Origin: WLND01 sp040398845
Lineage (GTDB): Bacteria > Actinomycetota > Actinomycetes > S36-B12
Length of the DNA stretch: 64,000 bases
Direction: 5' to 3'
Assembly (NCBI GenBank): GCA_040398845.1
Contig: JBBATH010000018.1
Coordinates: 1-64,000, forward strand
The notes under the pieces were generated by a model. It worked only from the letters and a program-made list of their open reading frames with translations, made no database searches and was not told the DNA's origin. The position numbers and the translations under genes were made by a program. Positions 1-8,337 of this stretch are shown here, piece after piece (position 1 is the stretch's first letter; each line of letters opens with the position of its first letter).

Positions 1-1
1 G

Positions 2-74
2 TGGAGCTGAGGGGATTCGAACCCCTGACCCCCTGCATGCCATGCAGGTGCGCTACCAGCTGCGCCACAGCCCC
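2..74 (-). tRNA. tRNA-Ala (anticodon GGC)
   Basis: Read on the minus strand, the segment folds as a complete cloverleaf. The acceptor GGGGCTG pairs with CAGCTCC (one G-U), the anticodon stem CCTGC/GCAGG encloses the loop ATGGCAT, and the T-loop is TTCGAAT. The anticodon GGC reads alanine GCC codons. The 3' end lies at the window edge, so an encoded CCA cannot be checked beyond the first C. It sits downstream of the nadD-rsfS-phosphatase operon, as in other actinobacteria. Confidence 0.95.
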
Positions 75-159
75 GATGCGCTCATTCGCGCGGGAGTGGA
101 AAGCATAGCGCCCGCGGGCTGTGCCGAAATCTCGGCCCTCCCCCGCGGATCCGCTGCCG

Positions 160-813
160 TCACCGATCGTCGGCGAGGGCGGTCTCGGGCAGCGTGCCCG
201 CGTTGTATTCCTGCAGCCGCCACCTCGGCCCATAGCCCGAGAGGTTTTCGACGAGCACCGACCACGAGCAGTTCGTGAGCACTCCAAGCACTGCCCAGTG
301 CTCTGGCGGCAGTTCAAGCATCTGGCCGATACCGGCGCGCGCCGCCCCGCCGTGGGTGACGACAACGAGCACCTGTCCGGCACCGACCCCAGCGAGCGCC
401 TTCTCAACGGCAGACGCCATCCGCGCCGCCACCTCTCGACGGGTTTCGCCAGTGATGCCGGGCCTGATGTCGGCGCCGCTCGACCATGAGGCGAGCAGGT
501 CGCCATAGCCGGATTCGAGTTCGGGACGCCTAAGCCCCTCCCACTCCCCGGCAAAAGTCTCGCGCAGGCCAGCGTCAAGGTGTACCTCAAGGCCGAGAAT
601 CCGTGCGAGCGGCTGCGCCGTCGCGCGCGCCCGGAGCAGGTCCGACGCGATGATCATCGACGGTTCGAGGGTTGCGAGCATGCCTGCGGCTCGGAGCGCC
701 TGCCCGGTGCCGACATCATCGAGGTCGATGTCGGTCTGGCCCTGAAACCGCTGTTCGGCGTTCCAGGGTGTGCGGCCATGGCGCCAGAACACGATTTTGC
801 GCGGCGCGGTCAT
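160..813 (-). CDS. histidine phosphatase family protein (phosphoglycerate mutase-like)
   Basis: A 217-residue protein of the histidine phosphatase superfamily. The phosphohistidine motif FWRHGRTPWN lies at residues 9-18, the second catalytic histidine is probably in VVTHGGAARA near residue 152, and a conserved arginine follows in SDLLRARATA. The start lies only 4 bases after the rsfS stop, so the two are probably co-transcribed. In Mycobacterium tuberculosis the gene in the same position after nadD and rsfS is Rv2419c, glucosyl-3-phosphoglycerate phosphatase (GpgP). That synteny makes a sugar-phosphate phosphatase role plausible, but the substrate cannot be read from the sequence. Confidence 0.85.
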   Translation of the reverse strand: MTAPRKIVFWRHGRTPWNAEQRFQGQTDIDLDDVGTGQALRAAGMLATLEPSMIIASDLLRARATAQPLARILGLEVHLDAGLRETFAGEWEGLRRPELESGYGDLLASWSSGADIRPGITGETRREVAARMASAVEKALAGVGAGQVLVVVTHGGAARAGIGQMLELPPEHWAVLGVLTNCSWSVLVENLSGYGPRWRLQEYNAGTLPETALADDR

Positions 814-817
814 CAGA

Positions 818-1207
818 TCAGTTTCCGTGGACGGAGTGGGGCGCAGTCACGGATTCCGGCAGTTCGATGAAGGGGCAGTCCTTCCAAAGCCTCTCGATCG
901 CGTAGTGGATGCGCTCCTCGGCGACCTGTACATGGACGACGACATCACCGAAATCCAAGAGCACCCAGTGGCTCGTACGTTCCCCTTCACGTCGCAGGAG
1001 CTTCGAGCCCAGACCAAGGAGCCGCTCCTCGACAGCGTCGACAACACCCTTCACCTGCCGATCATTCTGCGCGGAGCACAGCACGAAAATGTCGGTGAGG
1101 ACGACATGCTCACTCACGTCGATGGCGACGATGTCGGTCGCCATCTTGTCGGCAGCCGCCTCGGCCGCCGCTATGGCCAGGCTCGTTGCCTCGGGTGTTG
1201 CAGTCAC
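818..1207 (-). CDS. rsfS: ribosomal silencing factor RsfS
   Basis: A 129-residue RsfS/Iojap (DUF143) protein. This family binds ribosomal protein L14 on the 50S subunit and blocks subunit joining when nutrients are scarce. The typical core is visible: a helical N-terminus (AIAAAEAAADKMA), then DIVAIDVSEHVVLTDIFVLCSA, the NDRQVKGVVDAVEE helix and the SHWVLLDFGDVVVHVQ strand pair. Length is normal for the family. It lies in the conserved order nadD - LytR_C protein - rsfS - histidine phosphatase. Confidence 0.95.
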   Translation of the reverse strand: MTATPEATSLAIAAAEAAADKMATDIVAIDVSEHVVLTDIFVLCSAQNDRQVKGVVDAVEERLLGLGSKLLRREGERTSHWVLLDFGDVVVHVQVAEERIHYAIERLWKDCPFIELPESVTAPHSVHGN

Positions 1208-1246
1208 GTCATCCGCCTCTAGTCAGGGTTTTCGACTCTCAGCCTC

Positions 1247-2464
1247 TCACAGAGGCGGTGCTTCGTCACCGAGGAGCACGAGAACATCGGCGACCGGCTG
1301 TCCGCCGCCAACAATTCGAATCGCCGAACGCGGCACCCCGAGAGCCTCGGCGACCTCGGCCCCCCTTGAGACCGACCCCGGATCAGCGTCCGGAATGACG
1401 ATCATCGTCTCGCCCCGCGGCCAGCGCCCGGCCTCAACCACGGTAAAGCCGGAAGATATCAGGGAATCAGTCGCTGCGAGCGTTGTTGCGACAGGCGCCC
1501 CCGCGCGCGCAAGAACGACGCGGGTCATCCGGGACTCCCCCGGGGTAAGCCTCACCTCAGGCAGGAGTGACTCGACGAGTGCCGGGCCGAGCGGTCGCCG
1601 GATGACGGCGGCCTCATTGGCTCGCAGGGTCGTCACCGGAAGGAAGGCCTCCACTGAGGAACCTGTCGCCACTTCGGCATGCACACCCATGAGGGTGCCG
1701 ACAAGTTCGTCATTTGTCGCCGTCGACTTCGCCAGTGATCCCAGACTCAACACCACCTGGCGCATCGACTCGACATCGTCCGGGAGACTGGCGAGTACCC
1801 GCTCAATGACCTCCGCGAATCTGCGCATACGCGCCATCTGAGACTCCCCCGGCTGAAGAGTTAGGGCGTAGGTTGCCGCGTCGACGCCCGCCAGAGTCCT
1901 GTTCCCGAGCGGCACCGTCTCGATGGTCTTGCCCGCCGCGTCAGTGACGCGCACCGACTCCTGCACCGAAATCGGCACGCCTCCGATCGCATCGACGAGC
2001 GCTGCGAGGGCGAGCCGGTTCAGCGCCACCGCCGCATCGACTCTGACGCCGAGGAGCATCGAGACACCGGTGCTGGCCTGAAGGGTGTCGGAAGCCCCAA
2101 CGGTCGACTGGAGCGGGGTCGGGAGCGGGACGGGCACGAGGAGGATGGGTGAGAGGTATAGCTGGCTGCCACTGTTCGCCCCTCCCCCCGTGGCAAGGAG
2201 CACGTTCGCGACAGCGAGGCCCTCCCTATCAGTGACCTGGAACAGCAGGGTTCGCTGCACGGGTGTCTGCGCTTCAAGCGACGAGGCGCCCACTGGACCG
2301 GTGACGCTCGAAACGCTCGGTGTTTCAGGAGTCTGCGCTTGGGGAACCGGCGCCTCGGTGCCGGGAAGGAGAAAAACCGCGCTCGTGCCGACGATCAGGA
2401 CGACGGTGGCTAACGCGATGATCCCGCCTCGCGTGCGCCACAGGGCGAGGTTCCGGTCGTTCAC
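1247..2464 (-). CDS. LytR C-terminal domain protein with a degenerate LCP-like region
   Basis: A 405-residue membrane-anchored protein. Residues about 13-33 form one hydrophobic segment (GGIIALATVVLIVGTSAVFLL), followed by a Pro/Thr-rich linker. Residues about 70-290 resemble a LytR-CpsA-Psr domain in layout (ALVDAIGGVPISVQ is typical), but the usual arginine/aspartate-rich active-site blocks are weak or missing. Residues about 315-400 match the LytR_C domain (FTVVEAGRWPRGETMIVI, then PRSAIRIVGGG). LCP enzymes attach glycopolymers to peptidoglycan; whether this one is catalytic is doubtful. Its start overlaps the nadD stop by 4 bases (ATGA), indicating translational coupling. A gene of this type is common between nadD and rsfS in actinobacteria. 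Confidence 0.75.
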   Translation of the reverse strand: MNDRNLALWRTRGGIIALATVVLIVGTSAVFLLPGTEAPVPQAQTPETPSVSSVTGPVGASSLEAQTPVQRTLLFQVTDREGLAVANVLLATGGGANSGSQLYLSPILLVPVPLPTPLQSTVGASDTLQASTGVSMLLGVRVDAAVALNRLALAALVDAIGGVPISVQESVRVTDAAGKTIETVPLGNRTLAGVDAATYALTLQPGESQMARMRRFAEVIERVLASLPDDVESMRQVVLSLGSLAKSTATNDELVGTLMGVHAEVATGSSVEAFLPVTTLRANEAAVIRRPLGPALVESLLPEVRLTPGESRMTRVVLARAGAPVATTLAATDSLISSGFTVVEAGRWPRGETMIVIPDADPGSVSRGAEVAEALGVPRSAIRIVGGGQPVADVLVLLGDEAPPL

Positions 2465-3081
2465 GGGGACTGCCGGGCGTAGAGATCTCGTTCGACGATG
2501 TAGTTCGCCACCGAAGGCGGGATCATCTCGGTCACGGGGGCACCATCTCGGATGCGATCGCGCACCCTGGTCGACGAGACGTCAATGCCGGGGACCTCGA
2601 TGAGGGTACATGACCCGTCGGGCAGCGGAGGTGCCTTCAGTGGATGCCCCGGGCGGGTAACGCCGACGAGGTGGGCAAGGGCAAGGATCTCAAGGGGCCG
2701 TCGCCATGACATGAAGTCGGCGAGCGCATCTGCCCCGGTGATAAAGAACCAAGCATCGCCATCGGTCGTTGGCCCGACCGATTCCTTGCGCTCGTGCCTG
2801 AGATCGGTCAGCGTGTCGATCGTGAAAGTCGGCCCCTGCCGGTCGATGTCGACCCGGCTCGTGACGAATCGCGGATCAACACCTGCCCCCAGGCACGTCA
2901 TCTCGAAGCGCTGCTCACGCCCAGCAATCGGGGCCCACCTGCGGTGCCACGGCTCACCCGCCGGAACGAGGATGACAGTGTCGAGCAGGAGTCGATCGGC
3001 AACTTCTGCGGCCGCTGTGAGATGACCGAAGTGGATCGGGTCGAACGTGCCGCCGAGGACCCCGATGCGCTGCGCGGTCAC
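2461..3081 (-). CDS. nadD: nicotinate-nucleotide adenylyltransferase
   Basis: A 206-residue NadD, which adenylates nicotinate mononucleotide to deamido-NAD in NAD synthesis. The nucleotidyltransferase signature GGTFDPIHFGH lies at residues 10-20 and the C-terminal SSTRVRDRIRDG motif (ISSTxxR type) near residue 170. The start is GTG, 25 bases after the stop of the small upstream gene. The stop overlaps the start of the LytR_C gene by 4 bases. Length and motifs are normal. Confidence 0.96.
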   Translation of the reverse strand: MTAQRIGVLGGTFDPIHFGHLTAAAEVADRLLLDTVILVPAGEPWHRRWAPIAGREQRFEMTCLGAGVDPRFVTSRVDIDRQGPTFTIDTLTDLRHERKESVGPTTDGDAWFFITGADALADFMSWRRPLEILALAHLVGVTRPGHPLKAPPLPDGSCTLIEVPGIDVSSTRVRDRIRDGAPVTEMIPPSVANYIVERDLYARQSP

Positions 3082-3106
3082 GGCCGGAAGTCGATCAGTC
3101 GCCGCT

Positions 3107-3256
3107 CTAGCGATTGACGTTTATCATCATGGTGGCGATAAGGCCCACCACCAGCACACCGAAGCCAAACAGACCCACGACATAGGCCGGCACACCATGC
3201 GACGCGTTCGCCGCCTCTTCGCTCGCCAGCACTGCCGCGGCATGGATAAGGCTCAT
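3107..3256 (-). CDS. 49-residue conserved small membrane protein
   Basis: An ATG at 3256 opens a 49-residue frame ending in TAG. The spacing of an AAGGAA ribosome-binding site about 6 bases upstream supports it. The product starts MSLIHAAAVLASEEAANAS, then has one hydrophobic helix (YVVGLFGFGVLVVGLIATMMI) and a short basic end (NVNR). It lies between proA and nadD, where many actinobacteria carry a similar tiny membrane protein. Function is unknown. It was found by reading the gap rather than by length, so the call rests on the ribosome-binding site, the helix and the position. Confidence 0.75.
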   Translation of the reverse strand: MSLIHAAAVLASEEAANASHGVPAYVVGLFGFGVLVVGLIATMMINVNR

Positions 3257-3326
3257 GTGGTTCCTTTCGACTCGTTCGAAACTCAATCCTCGTTCCCGGC
3301 GAGTTGAACTCTATCGGCGGGCATGG

Positions 3327-4598
3327 CTAGGGGCGGATGTGGCCATCGCCGGTAACAACGTAGGTCGTCGTCGTGAGTTCAGTCAGGCCCATAGGTCCCC
3401 GAGCATGAAGCTTTTGGGTCGAGATGCCGATCTCCGCACCGAACCCGAATTCGCCGCCATCGGTGAATCGGGTCGATGCGTTCACCATGACCGCGGCGGA
3501 GTCGACTCCGGCGACAAAGCGCTGCGCAGCGCTTTGACTGTCGGTGACGATCGCCTCGGTATGGCCAGAGGACCAAGTACGGATATGAGCGATGGCGTCG
3601 TCGATGCTGTCGACCACGCCCGCTGCGAGGTCGAGGGAGTAGTACTCGGCCGCCCAGTCCTCGTCGGTCACTGGCAGGAACTCGATGCCGGCGTCGAGCG
3701 CGTAGCCCTCGAAGGCAGCATCGCCATGAATGATCACCTTGGCATCGCGCAGGGCCGCGAGGGCCTTAGGCAGGAACTGGCCGGCGATCTCGCGATGGAC
3801 GAGGAGGCTTTCGGCCGCATTGCACACGCTCACCCGCTGGGCCTTGCTGTTGAGCACGATCGCAATCGCCTTGTCGATGTCGGCGTCCTTGTCGATGTAG
3901 ACATGGCAATTGCCGACTCCGGTCTCGATCACGGGGACGGTTGAGTTGTCGACGACGCTCCTGATGAGTGACTCGCCGCCTCGCGGGATGAGGACATCGA
4001 CGAGGCCGCGCGCCGTCATGAGGTATTTCACCGACTCGTGGCTCTCACCCGGCACCATCTGCACCGAATCCGCGGGAAGACCAGACTTGACGAGGGATTC
4101 ACGCATGATGCGGGTGAGCGCCTCGTTGCTGGACGCGGCCGACGACGATCCGCGCAGCAGCGAGGCGTTGCCGCTCTTCAGGCACAGACCAGCGGCATCG
4201 ACGGTGACATTGGGCCTCGCCTCGTAGATCATGCCAACCACGCCGAGTGGGACGCGCACCTGACGAACCTGAAGGCCATTGGGAAGCGTGTAGCCGCGGA
4301 TGACCTCGCCCACCGGGTCAGGCAACCCCGCGACGTCGCGGAGGGCTTGGGCGATGTCAGCGATCCGCGCACGAGTGAGGGTCAGCCGATCGATGAGCGC
4401 AGCTGCGGTACCGGCCTCCTCGGCCCGCGCCACATCGAGTTCGTTCGCCGCGACGATCTCAGTGGCTCCTGCGTTCAGGGCATCTGCCATTGCCAGCAGA
4501 GCGGCGTCCTTCTCGTGCCGGGTGAGTAGGCGCAGCGCCGCGGCAGCCTCCCTGGCACGACGGGCCGTGGCAAGCACGCTCTCCTGTTCGTCATTCAC
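3327..4598 (-). CDS. proA: glutamate-5-semialdehyde dehydrogenase (gamma-glutamyl phosphate reductase)
   Basis: A 423-residue ProA, the NADPH-dependent second step of proline synthesis, reducing gamma-glutamyl phosphate to the semialdehyde. The catalytic cysteine is Cys259 in QRVSVCNAAESLL. Other family blocks are YEARPNVTVDAAGLCLKSGN (residues 125-144), IPRGGESLI and ETGVGNCHVYID (225-236). Length is normal. It lies downstream of proB, separated by one unknown gene that is inserted at the same place in other actinobacteria. Confidence 0.97.
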   Translation of the reverse strand: MNDEQESVLATARRAREAAAALRLLTRHEKDAALLAMADALNAGATEIVAANELDVARAEEAGTAAALIDRLTLTRARIADIAQALRDVAGLPDPVGEVIRGYTLPNGLQVRQVRVPLGVVGMIYEARPNVTVDAAGLCLKSGNASLLRGSSSAASSNEALTRIMRESLVKSGLPADSVQMVPGESHESVKYLMTARGLVDVLIPRGGESLIRSVVDNSTVPVIETGVGNCHVYIDKDADIDKAIAIVLNSKAQRVSVCNAAESLLVHREIAGQFLPKALAALRDAKVIIHGDAAFEGYALDAGIEFLPVTDEDWAAEYYSLDLAAGVVDSIDDAIAHIRTWSSGHTEAIVTDSQSAAQRFVAGVDSAAVMVNASTRFTDGGEFGFGAEIGISTQKLHARGPMGLTELTTTTYVVTGDGHIRP

Positions 4599-4607
4599 AT
4601 GGCGAGT

Positions 4608-4988
4608 CTAGAACGGCAGAATGCGCCCGGCCGCCACAAGACTGAGTTGCCCATGAGTAATCTGGCGGCGGCGGTGGAAGTTGCCCTGGTCAATCACCTC
4701 GACCCCAACCACCTGCCAGTCGGGCAGACCGGCACTGAACCGATGCTCGCTCCATAGTCGTGCGGCAAGACTCATCGCGGTCGCTGCATCGGCTGCCTCG
4801 TCCCAGTAGCGCACTTCGGCCCGGCTGGGCGCATAGCGCCCGGCAAGCAGAAAGGGATGCTCGTCGCTCAGCCGCTCGAGGGCCGTTCTAATCTCCCGGT
4901 CGGTCACCGGTGCACCCTCAACGGTCAAGGTGACGTGCCACATCCGGGCGAAGGACTCTTGCTCATCATCTGGGACGGCCTTGAGCAT
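4608..4988 (-). CDS. conserved hypothetical protein between proB and proA
   Basis: A 126-residue soluble protein that I cannot assign to a function. The middle contains EIRTALERLSDEHPFLLAG, RAEVRYWDEAADAATAMSLA and LWSEHRFSAGLPDWQVVGVEV, a compact alpha/beta pattern. There is no signal peptide or membrane segment. It sits between proB (26 bases away) and proA (9 bases away) on the same strand, so it is almost surely part of the proline operon. A direct role in proline synthesis is not implied by anything in the sequence. Confidence 0.7.
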   Translation of the reverse strand: MLKAVPDDEQESFARMWHVTLTVEGAPVTDREIRTALERLSDEHPFLLAGRYAPSRAEVRYWDEAADAATAMSLAARLWSEHRFSAGLPDWQVVGVEVIDQGNFHRRRQITHGQLSLVAAGRILPF

Positions 4989-5014
4989 CTTCGGCCTCCC
5001 TCCTTGACGAGTCC

Positions 5015-6133
5015 TCAGAGCACGACGAGATCATCCCGGTGGACGACCTCGCGCTCATATGCCGCTCCGAGTTCGCGAGCAAGCTCGCGGGTGGACCTGC
5101 CGAGCAAGCCCGGCAACTCCGTGGAGTCAAAGTTGATCAGTCCGCGGGCGATCGCGTGACCCTTTTCGTCGAACAAGTCGACCGGATCTCCGGCACTGAA
5201 CGTTCCTTCGACGCTCGTGATGCCCGCAGGAAGCAGCGACATTCGGCGTCGGACGACCGCATCGGCCGCTCCAGCGTCGAGGTACACCCGTCCCGAGCCG
5301 GTGGTCGCGTGGGCAAGCCACAGCATTCTGGTCGAGGAGCGCTCGCCTGTGGCATGGAACAGCGTTCCCACGGATGCATCCGTAAGGGCTAGCGCGGAAT
5401 CCGAGGCGGCCGCGAGAAGCACCGGGATCCCGGCCGCATTAGCGATGCGCGCCGCCCCGACCTTCGAGGTCATTCCGCCAAGCCCGACTCCGGCCTCGCC
5501 CACACCACCGATCCGCACCCCTGCGAGGTCATCATCAGTCGCAACGGTCTCGATGAGGGTCGCTCCCTCACGGCCGGGAGGACCGTCGTAGAGCCCCGCA
5601 ACGTCGGAAAGGAGGACGAGTGCGTCGGCCTGCACGAGATGCGCCACGAGCGCCGCGAGGCGGTCGTTATCGCCGACTCTGATCTCGTCGGTCGCAACCG
5701 TGTCGTTCTCGTTCACGATCGGGACAATGCCGAGTTCAAGGAGCTTGAAGAGGGTGCGCTGCGCATTTCGGTAGTGGGTTCGACGAGTGACGTCGCCTGC
5801 GGTGAGGAGCACTTGGCCGACCGTGAGGCCATACGTCGCGAAGGCCCGCGAGTACGCCGCGATGAGGATGCCCTGGCCGACGCTCGCCGCCGCCTGCGCC
5901 GTGGCGAGGTCGCGCGGCCTGCGGCTCAGCCCGAGCGCCGGGAGACCGGTGGCAATCGCTCCGCTCGAGACGAGCACGACCTGATGGCCTGCGCGCACTC
6001 TGGCCGCGATATCGCCCACCAGTGCCTCGACCCGCTCGTCGTCGAGTCCGCCGGATCGCTTCGTCAGCGATGAAGATCCAATCTTGACGACGAGCCTAGG
6101 AGCCTTCGCGATCGATGCGCGCGCCGCCGACAT
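5015..6133 (-). CDS. proB: glutamate 5-kinase
   Basis: A 372-residue ProB, the ATP-dependent first and feedback-controlled step of proline synthesis. The amino-acid kinase domain shows VVKIGSSSLT (15-24), LVSSGAIATG (54-63) and the glutamate/proline-binding loop NENDTVATDEIRVGDND (141-157). Residues about 280-355 form a C-terminal PUA domain. The start codon shares one base with the obgE stop (TGATG), so translation is probably coupled to obgE. Confidence 0.97.
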   Translation of the reverse strand: MSAARASIAKAPRLVVKIGSSSLTKRSGGLDDERVEALVGDIAARVRAGHQVVLVSSGAIATGLPALGLSRRPRDLATAQAAASVGQGILIAAYSRAFATYGLTVGQVLLTAGDVTRRTHYRNAQRTLFKLLELGIVPIVNENDTVATDEIRVGDNDRLAALVAHLVQADALVLLSDVAGLYDGPPGREGATLIETVATDDDLAGVRIGGVGEAGVGLGGMTSKVGAARIANAAGIPVLLAAASDSALALTDASVGTLFHATGERSSTRMLWLAHATTGSGRVYLDAGAADAVVRRRMSLLPAGITSVEGTFSAGDPVDLFDEKGHAIARGLINFDSTELPGLLGRSTRELARELGAAYEREVVHRDDLVVL

Positions 6134-7503
6134 CAGGCATCGCGTTCGAGTCGGACATCGACGCGCACATCCGTTCCGCGCGGGCCTTGATGGGGCCCCT
6201 CACCCGCCATGATCGACGGCTGCCAGTCGAATACGACCGCGTTCTCCTCGCCACCGATCATCACGGTCGCGCCCGGGGTCGCGCCGGCCTTGTAGAGCGC
6301 CTCCTCGATACCGAGGCGCGCGAGCCGATCTGCTAGGTAACCGACGGCCTCGTCATTGCTGAAATCAGTCTGCCGCACCCAGCGCTCCGGGCGCTCGCCA
6401 CGAATCCGGTAGCCCTCGTCCTCAATCAACACCTCGAACCCGATGTCGTTGACCGCGCGAGGCGTGATGATGATCCGCGGCTCCTCATCGGGGATCGCAG
6501 CCTTGCGCGCTTCCATGACGAGCGCGGCCATCGCGAAGGTGAGCGGCCGGAGCCCCTCACGCGCGGCAGCGGAAATCTCAAAGACCTGAAGCCCGCGCTC
6601 CTCAAGGATCGGACGAACCATGTCGGCAAGGGTACGGCCATCAGGAACATCGATCTTGTTCAATGCCACGATGCGCGGGCGGTCAAACAGCCCCCCGTAG
6701 GCCGCGAGTTCCTCCTCGATGACATCGAGATCATCAATTGGGTCGCGGCCGGGCTCCATCGTGGCGCAATCGAGCACGTGGACAAGAACGCTGCAGCGCT
6801 CAACATGGCGCAAGAACTCCAGTCCGAGCCCCTTGCCCTCGCTCGCGCCCGGGATGAGTCCGGGAACATCAGCGACAGTGAATACGGCCTCGCCCGCGGT
6901 CACGACGCCGAGATTGGGCACGAGGGTGGTGAAGGGGTAGTCGGCGATCTTGGGTCGCGCCGCGCTCAGAGCCGCCACGAGACTCGACTTGCCGGCGCTC
7001 GGAAAGCCGACAAGGGCGACATCAGCCACGCTCTTGAGTTCGAGGACCACATCACGGTAATCGCCAGGCTCGCCGAGGAGTGCGAATCCTGGAGCCTTGC
7101 GTCGGGGGGAAGCAAGCGCTGCATTGCCGAGTCCGCCTCGGCCTCCGCGGGCGATAACGAATCGGGTACCCGCACCAACGAGATCAGCGATGACCTCCCC
7201 GGTCGGGCTGAGGACCATGGTGCCCGGCGGCACCCGAAGCACGATGTCGTCAGCCTCGGCGCCATTGCGGTTACCGCCTTGGCCGGCCTTGCCGTTTGCC
7301 GCCTTGCGATGGGGCCCGTGGTGGAACTCCAAAAGGGTGGTGACGCTGGAGTCAACCTCGAGGGTGACGTCGCCGCCGCGACCACCGTTCCCGCCATCGG
7401 GCCCGCCGAGCGGCTTGAACTTCTCACGCAGGACGGAGGCGCAACCGTTGCCGCCGTCACCGGCCTGCACGTGCAGGGTGACGCGGTCGACGAACGTTGC
7501 CAC
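6133..7503 (-). CDS. obgE: Obg family GTPase (ObgE/CgtA)
   Basis: A 456-residue Obg GTPase acting in 50S assembly and stress control. The glycine-rich Obg domain fills residues 1-160 (for example GGPDGGNGGRGGDVTLEV). The G domain follows with P-loop GFPSAGKSSL (166-175), switch region DVPGLIPGASEGKGLG and NKID near 283. A C-terminal OCT domain covers about 340-420. The GTG start is preceded by GGGAG at proper spacing. It follows rplU-rpmA but is separated from them by a gap with a hairpin. Confidence 0.97.
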   Translation of the reverse strand: MATFVDRVTLHVQAGDGGNGCASVLREKFKPLGGPDGGNGGRGGDVTLEVDSSVTTLLEFHHGPHRKAANGKAGQGGNRNGAEADDIVLRVPPGTMVLSPTGEVIADLVGAGTRFVIARGGRGGLGNAALASPRRKAPGFALLGEPGDYRDVVLELKSVADVALVGFPSAGKSSLVAALSAARPKIADYPFTTLVPNLGVVTAGEAVFTVADVPGLIPGASEGKGLGLEFLRHVERCSVLVHVLDCATMEPGRDPIDDLDVIEEELAAYGGLFDRPRIVALNKIDVPDGRTLADMVRPILEERGLQVFEISAAAREGLRPLTFAMAALVMEARKAAIPDEEPRIIITPRAVNDIGFEVLIEDEGYRIRGERPERWVRQTDFSNDEAVGYLADRLARLGIEEALYKAGATPGATVMIGGEENAVVFDWQPSIMAGEGPHQGPRGTDVRVDVRLERDA

Positions 7504-7586
7504 CGGATGCTCCCGTTCTCACTCGTTTGGGGCTCTTGACATTGGGATCTTCATTTGGAGGGATTCGCAGGGGCCCAAATACGAGT

Positions 7587-7614
7587 CGAGGCGGACCCAA
7601 GCGGGCCCGCCTCG
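7587..7614 (-). terminator. hairpin between rpmA and obgE
   Basis: CGAGGCGG (7587-7594) pairs perfectly with CCGCCTCG (7607-7614), and the inner CCC/GGG can extend the stem. It lies in the 134-base gap between rpmA and obgE on the minus strand. There is no clear U-tract, which is common for actinobacterial terminators. It may attenuate read-through from the ribosomal protein genes into obgE. Confidence 0.45.
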
Positions 7615-7637
7615 TCCACCAGCCTTGTAGTGCTGAC

Positions 7638-7892
7638 CTATTCGCCAGCGAGAATGTTCACGACTCGGCGGCCACGACTCATACCGAAATCAACGCGGCC
7701 CGCGGCGAGGGCAAACAACGTATCGTCGCCACCTCTGCCCACGTTGTCGCCGGGATGGAAGTGGGTTCCACGCTGCCGCACGATGATCTCGCCCGCATTC
7801 ACGAGTTGCCCGCCGAACCGCTTCACGCCGAGGCGTTGGGAGTTGGAGTCGCGGCCGTTGCGGCTGCTCGAAGCACCCTTCTTATGGGCCAT
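7638..7892 (-). CDS. rpmA: 50S ribosomal protein L27
   Basis: An 84-residue L27 with the typical start MAHKKGASSSRNGRDSNSQ, whose N-terminal tail reaches the peptidyl transferase centre. The conserved GGQLVNAGEIIVRQRGT and HPGDNVGRGGDDTLFA blocks are intact. There is no extra N-terminal cleavage sequence as in Firmicutes. The start is 6 bases after the rplU stop, forming the usual rplU-rpmA pair. Confidence 0.98.
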   Translation of the reverse strand: MAHKKGASSSRNGRDSNSQRLGVKRFGGQLVNAGEIIVRQRGTHFHPGDNVGRGGDDTLFALAAGRVDFGMSRGRRVVNILAGE

Positions 7893-7898
7893 CTCAGA

Positions 7899-8216
7899 TC
7901 ACTTCCCGGTCTTGATGTCGTTGACCTTCACCGTCGTCAACTCAGAGCGGTAGCCCTGGCGACGACGATAACCGGTCTTGTTCTTGTACTTGAGGATGTC
8001 GATCTTCGGACCACGATGGTGATCGACGATCTCCGCGGTCACCGACACTTTGGCGAGCACGCTCGCATCGGTCGTGACGACGGCGCCATCAACGAGAAGC
8101 AGGGCCGGCAAGGCAATGGAACTGCCCGGCTCCCCGGCAACCCGGTCGAGCACCACTACATCGCCAACGGCGACCTTTTCCTGCCGGCCGCCAGCGCGCA
8201 CAATCGCGTACACCAC
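7899..8216 (-). CDS. rplU: 50S ribosomal protein L21
   Basis: A 105-residue L21 beginning MVYAIVRAGGRQEKVAVGD. The C-terminal signature KYKNKTGYRRRQGYRSELT contacts 23S rRNA. Length is normal. The 120 bases upstream, between this gene and rne, probably hold the promoter of the rplU-rpmA unit. Confidence 0.98.
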   Translation of the reverse strand: MVYAIVRAGGRQEKVAVGDVVVLDRVAGEPGSSIALPALLLVDGAVVTTDASVLAKVSVTAEIVDHHRGPKIDILKYKNKTGYRRRQGYRSELTTVKVNDIKTGK

Positions 8217-8284
8217 GTACTCCTACCTGTCGATTGCTCATTCGCGAACGGGCCGGCACGCAGCCTGCAGGACACGATTGAGAT

Positions 8285-8303
8285 GACGCCCAACTCGGGC
8301 GTC
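8285..8303 (-). terminator. small hairpin between rne and rplU
   Basis: GACGCCC (8285-8291) pairs with GGGCGTC (8297-8303) around a five-base loop. It lies in the gap downstream of the rne stop and upstream of rplU. No U-tract follows, so a terminator role is only suggested by position. Confidence 0.3.
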
Positions 8304-8337
8304 GGGGGCTTAGCCTACGGACACGCGTGGCGCAGGG

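Noticed and set aside
1186..1398. Short plus-strand frames opposite rsfS and the LytR_C gene.
   Set aside because: Antisense shadows without start signals or domains.
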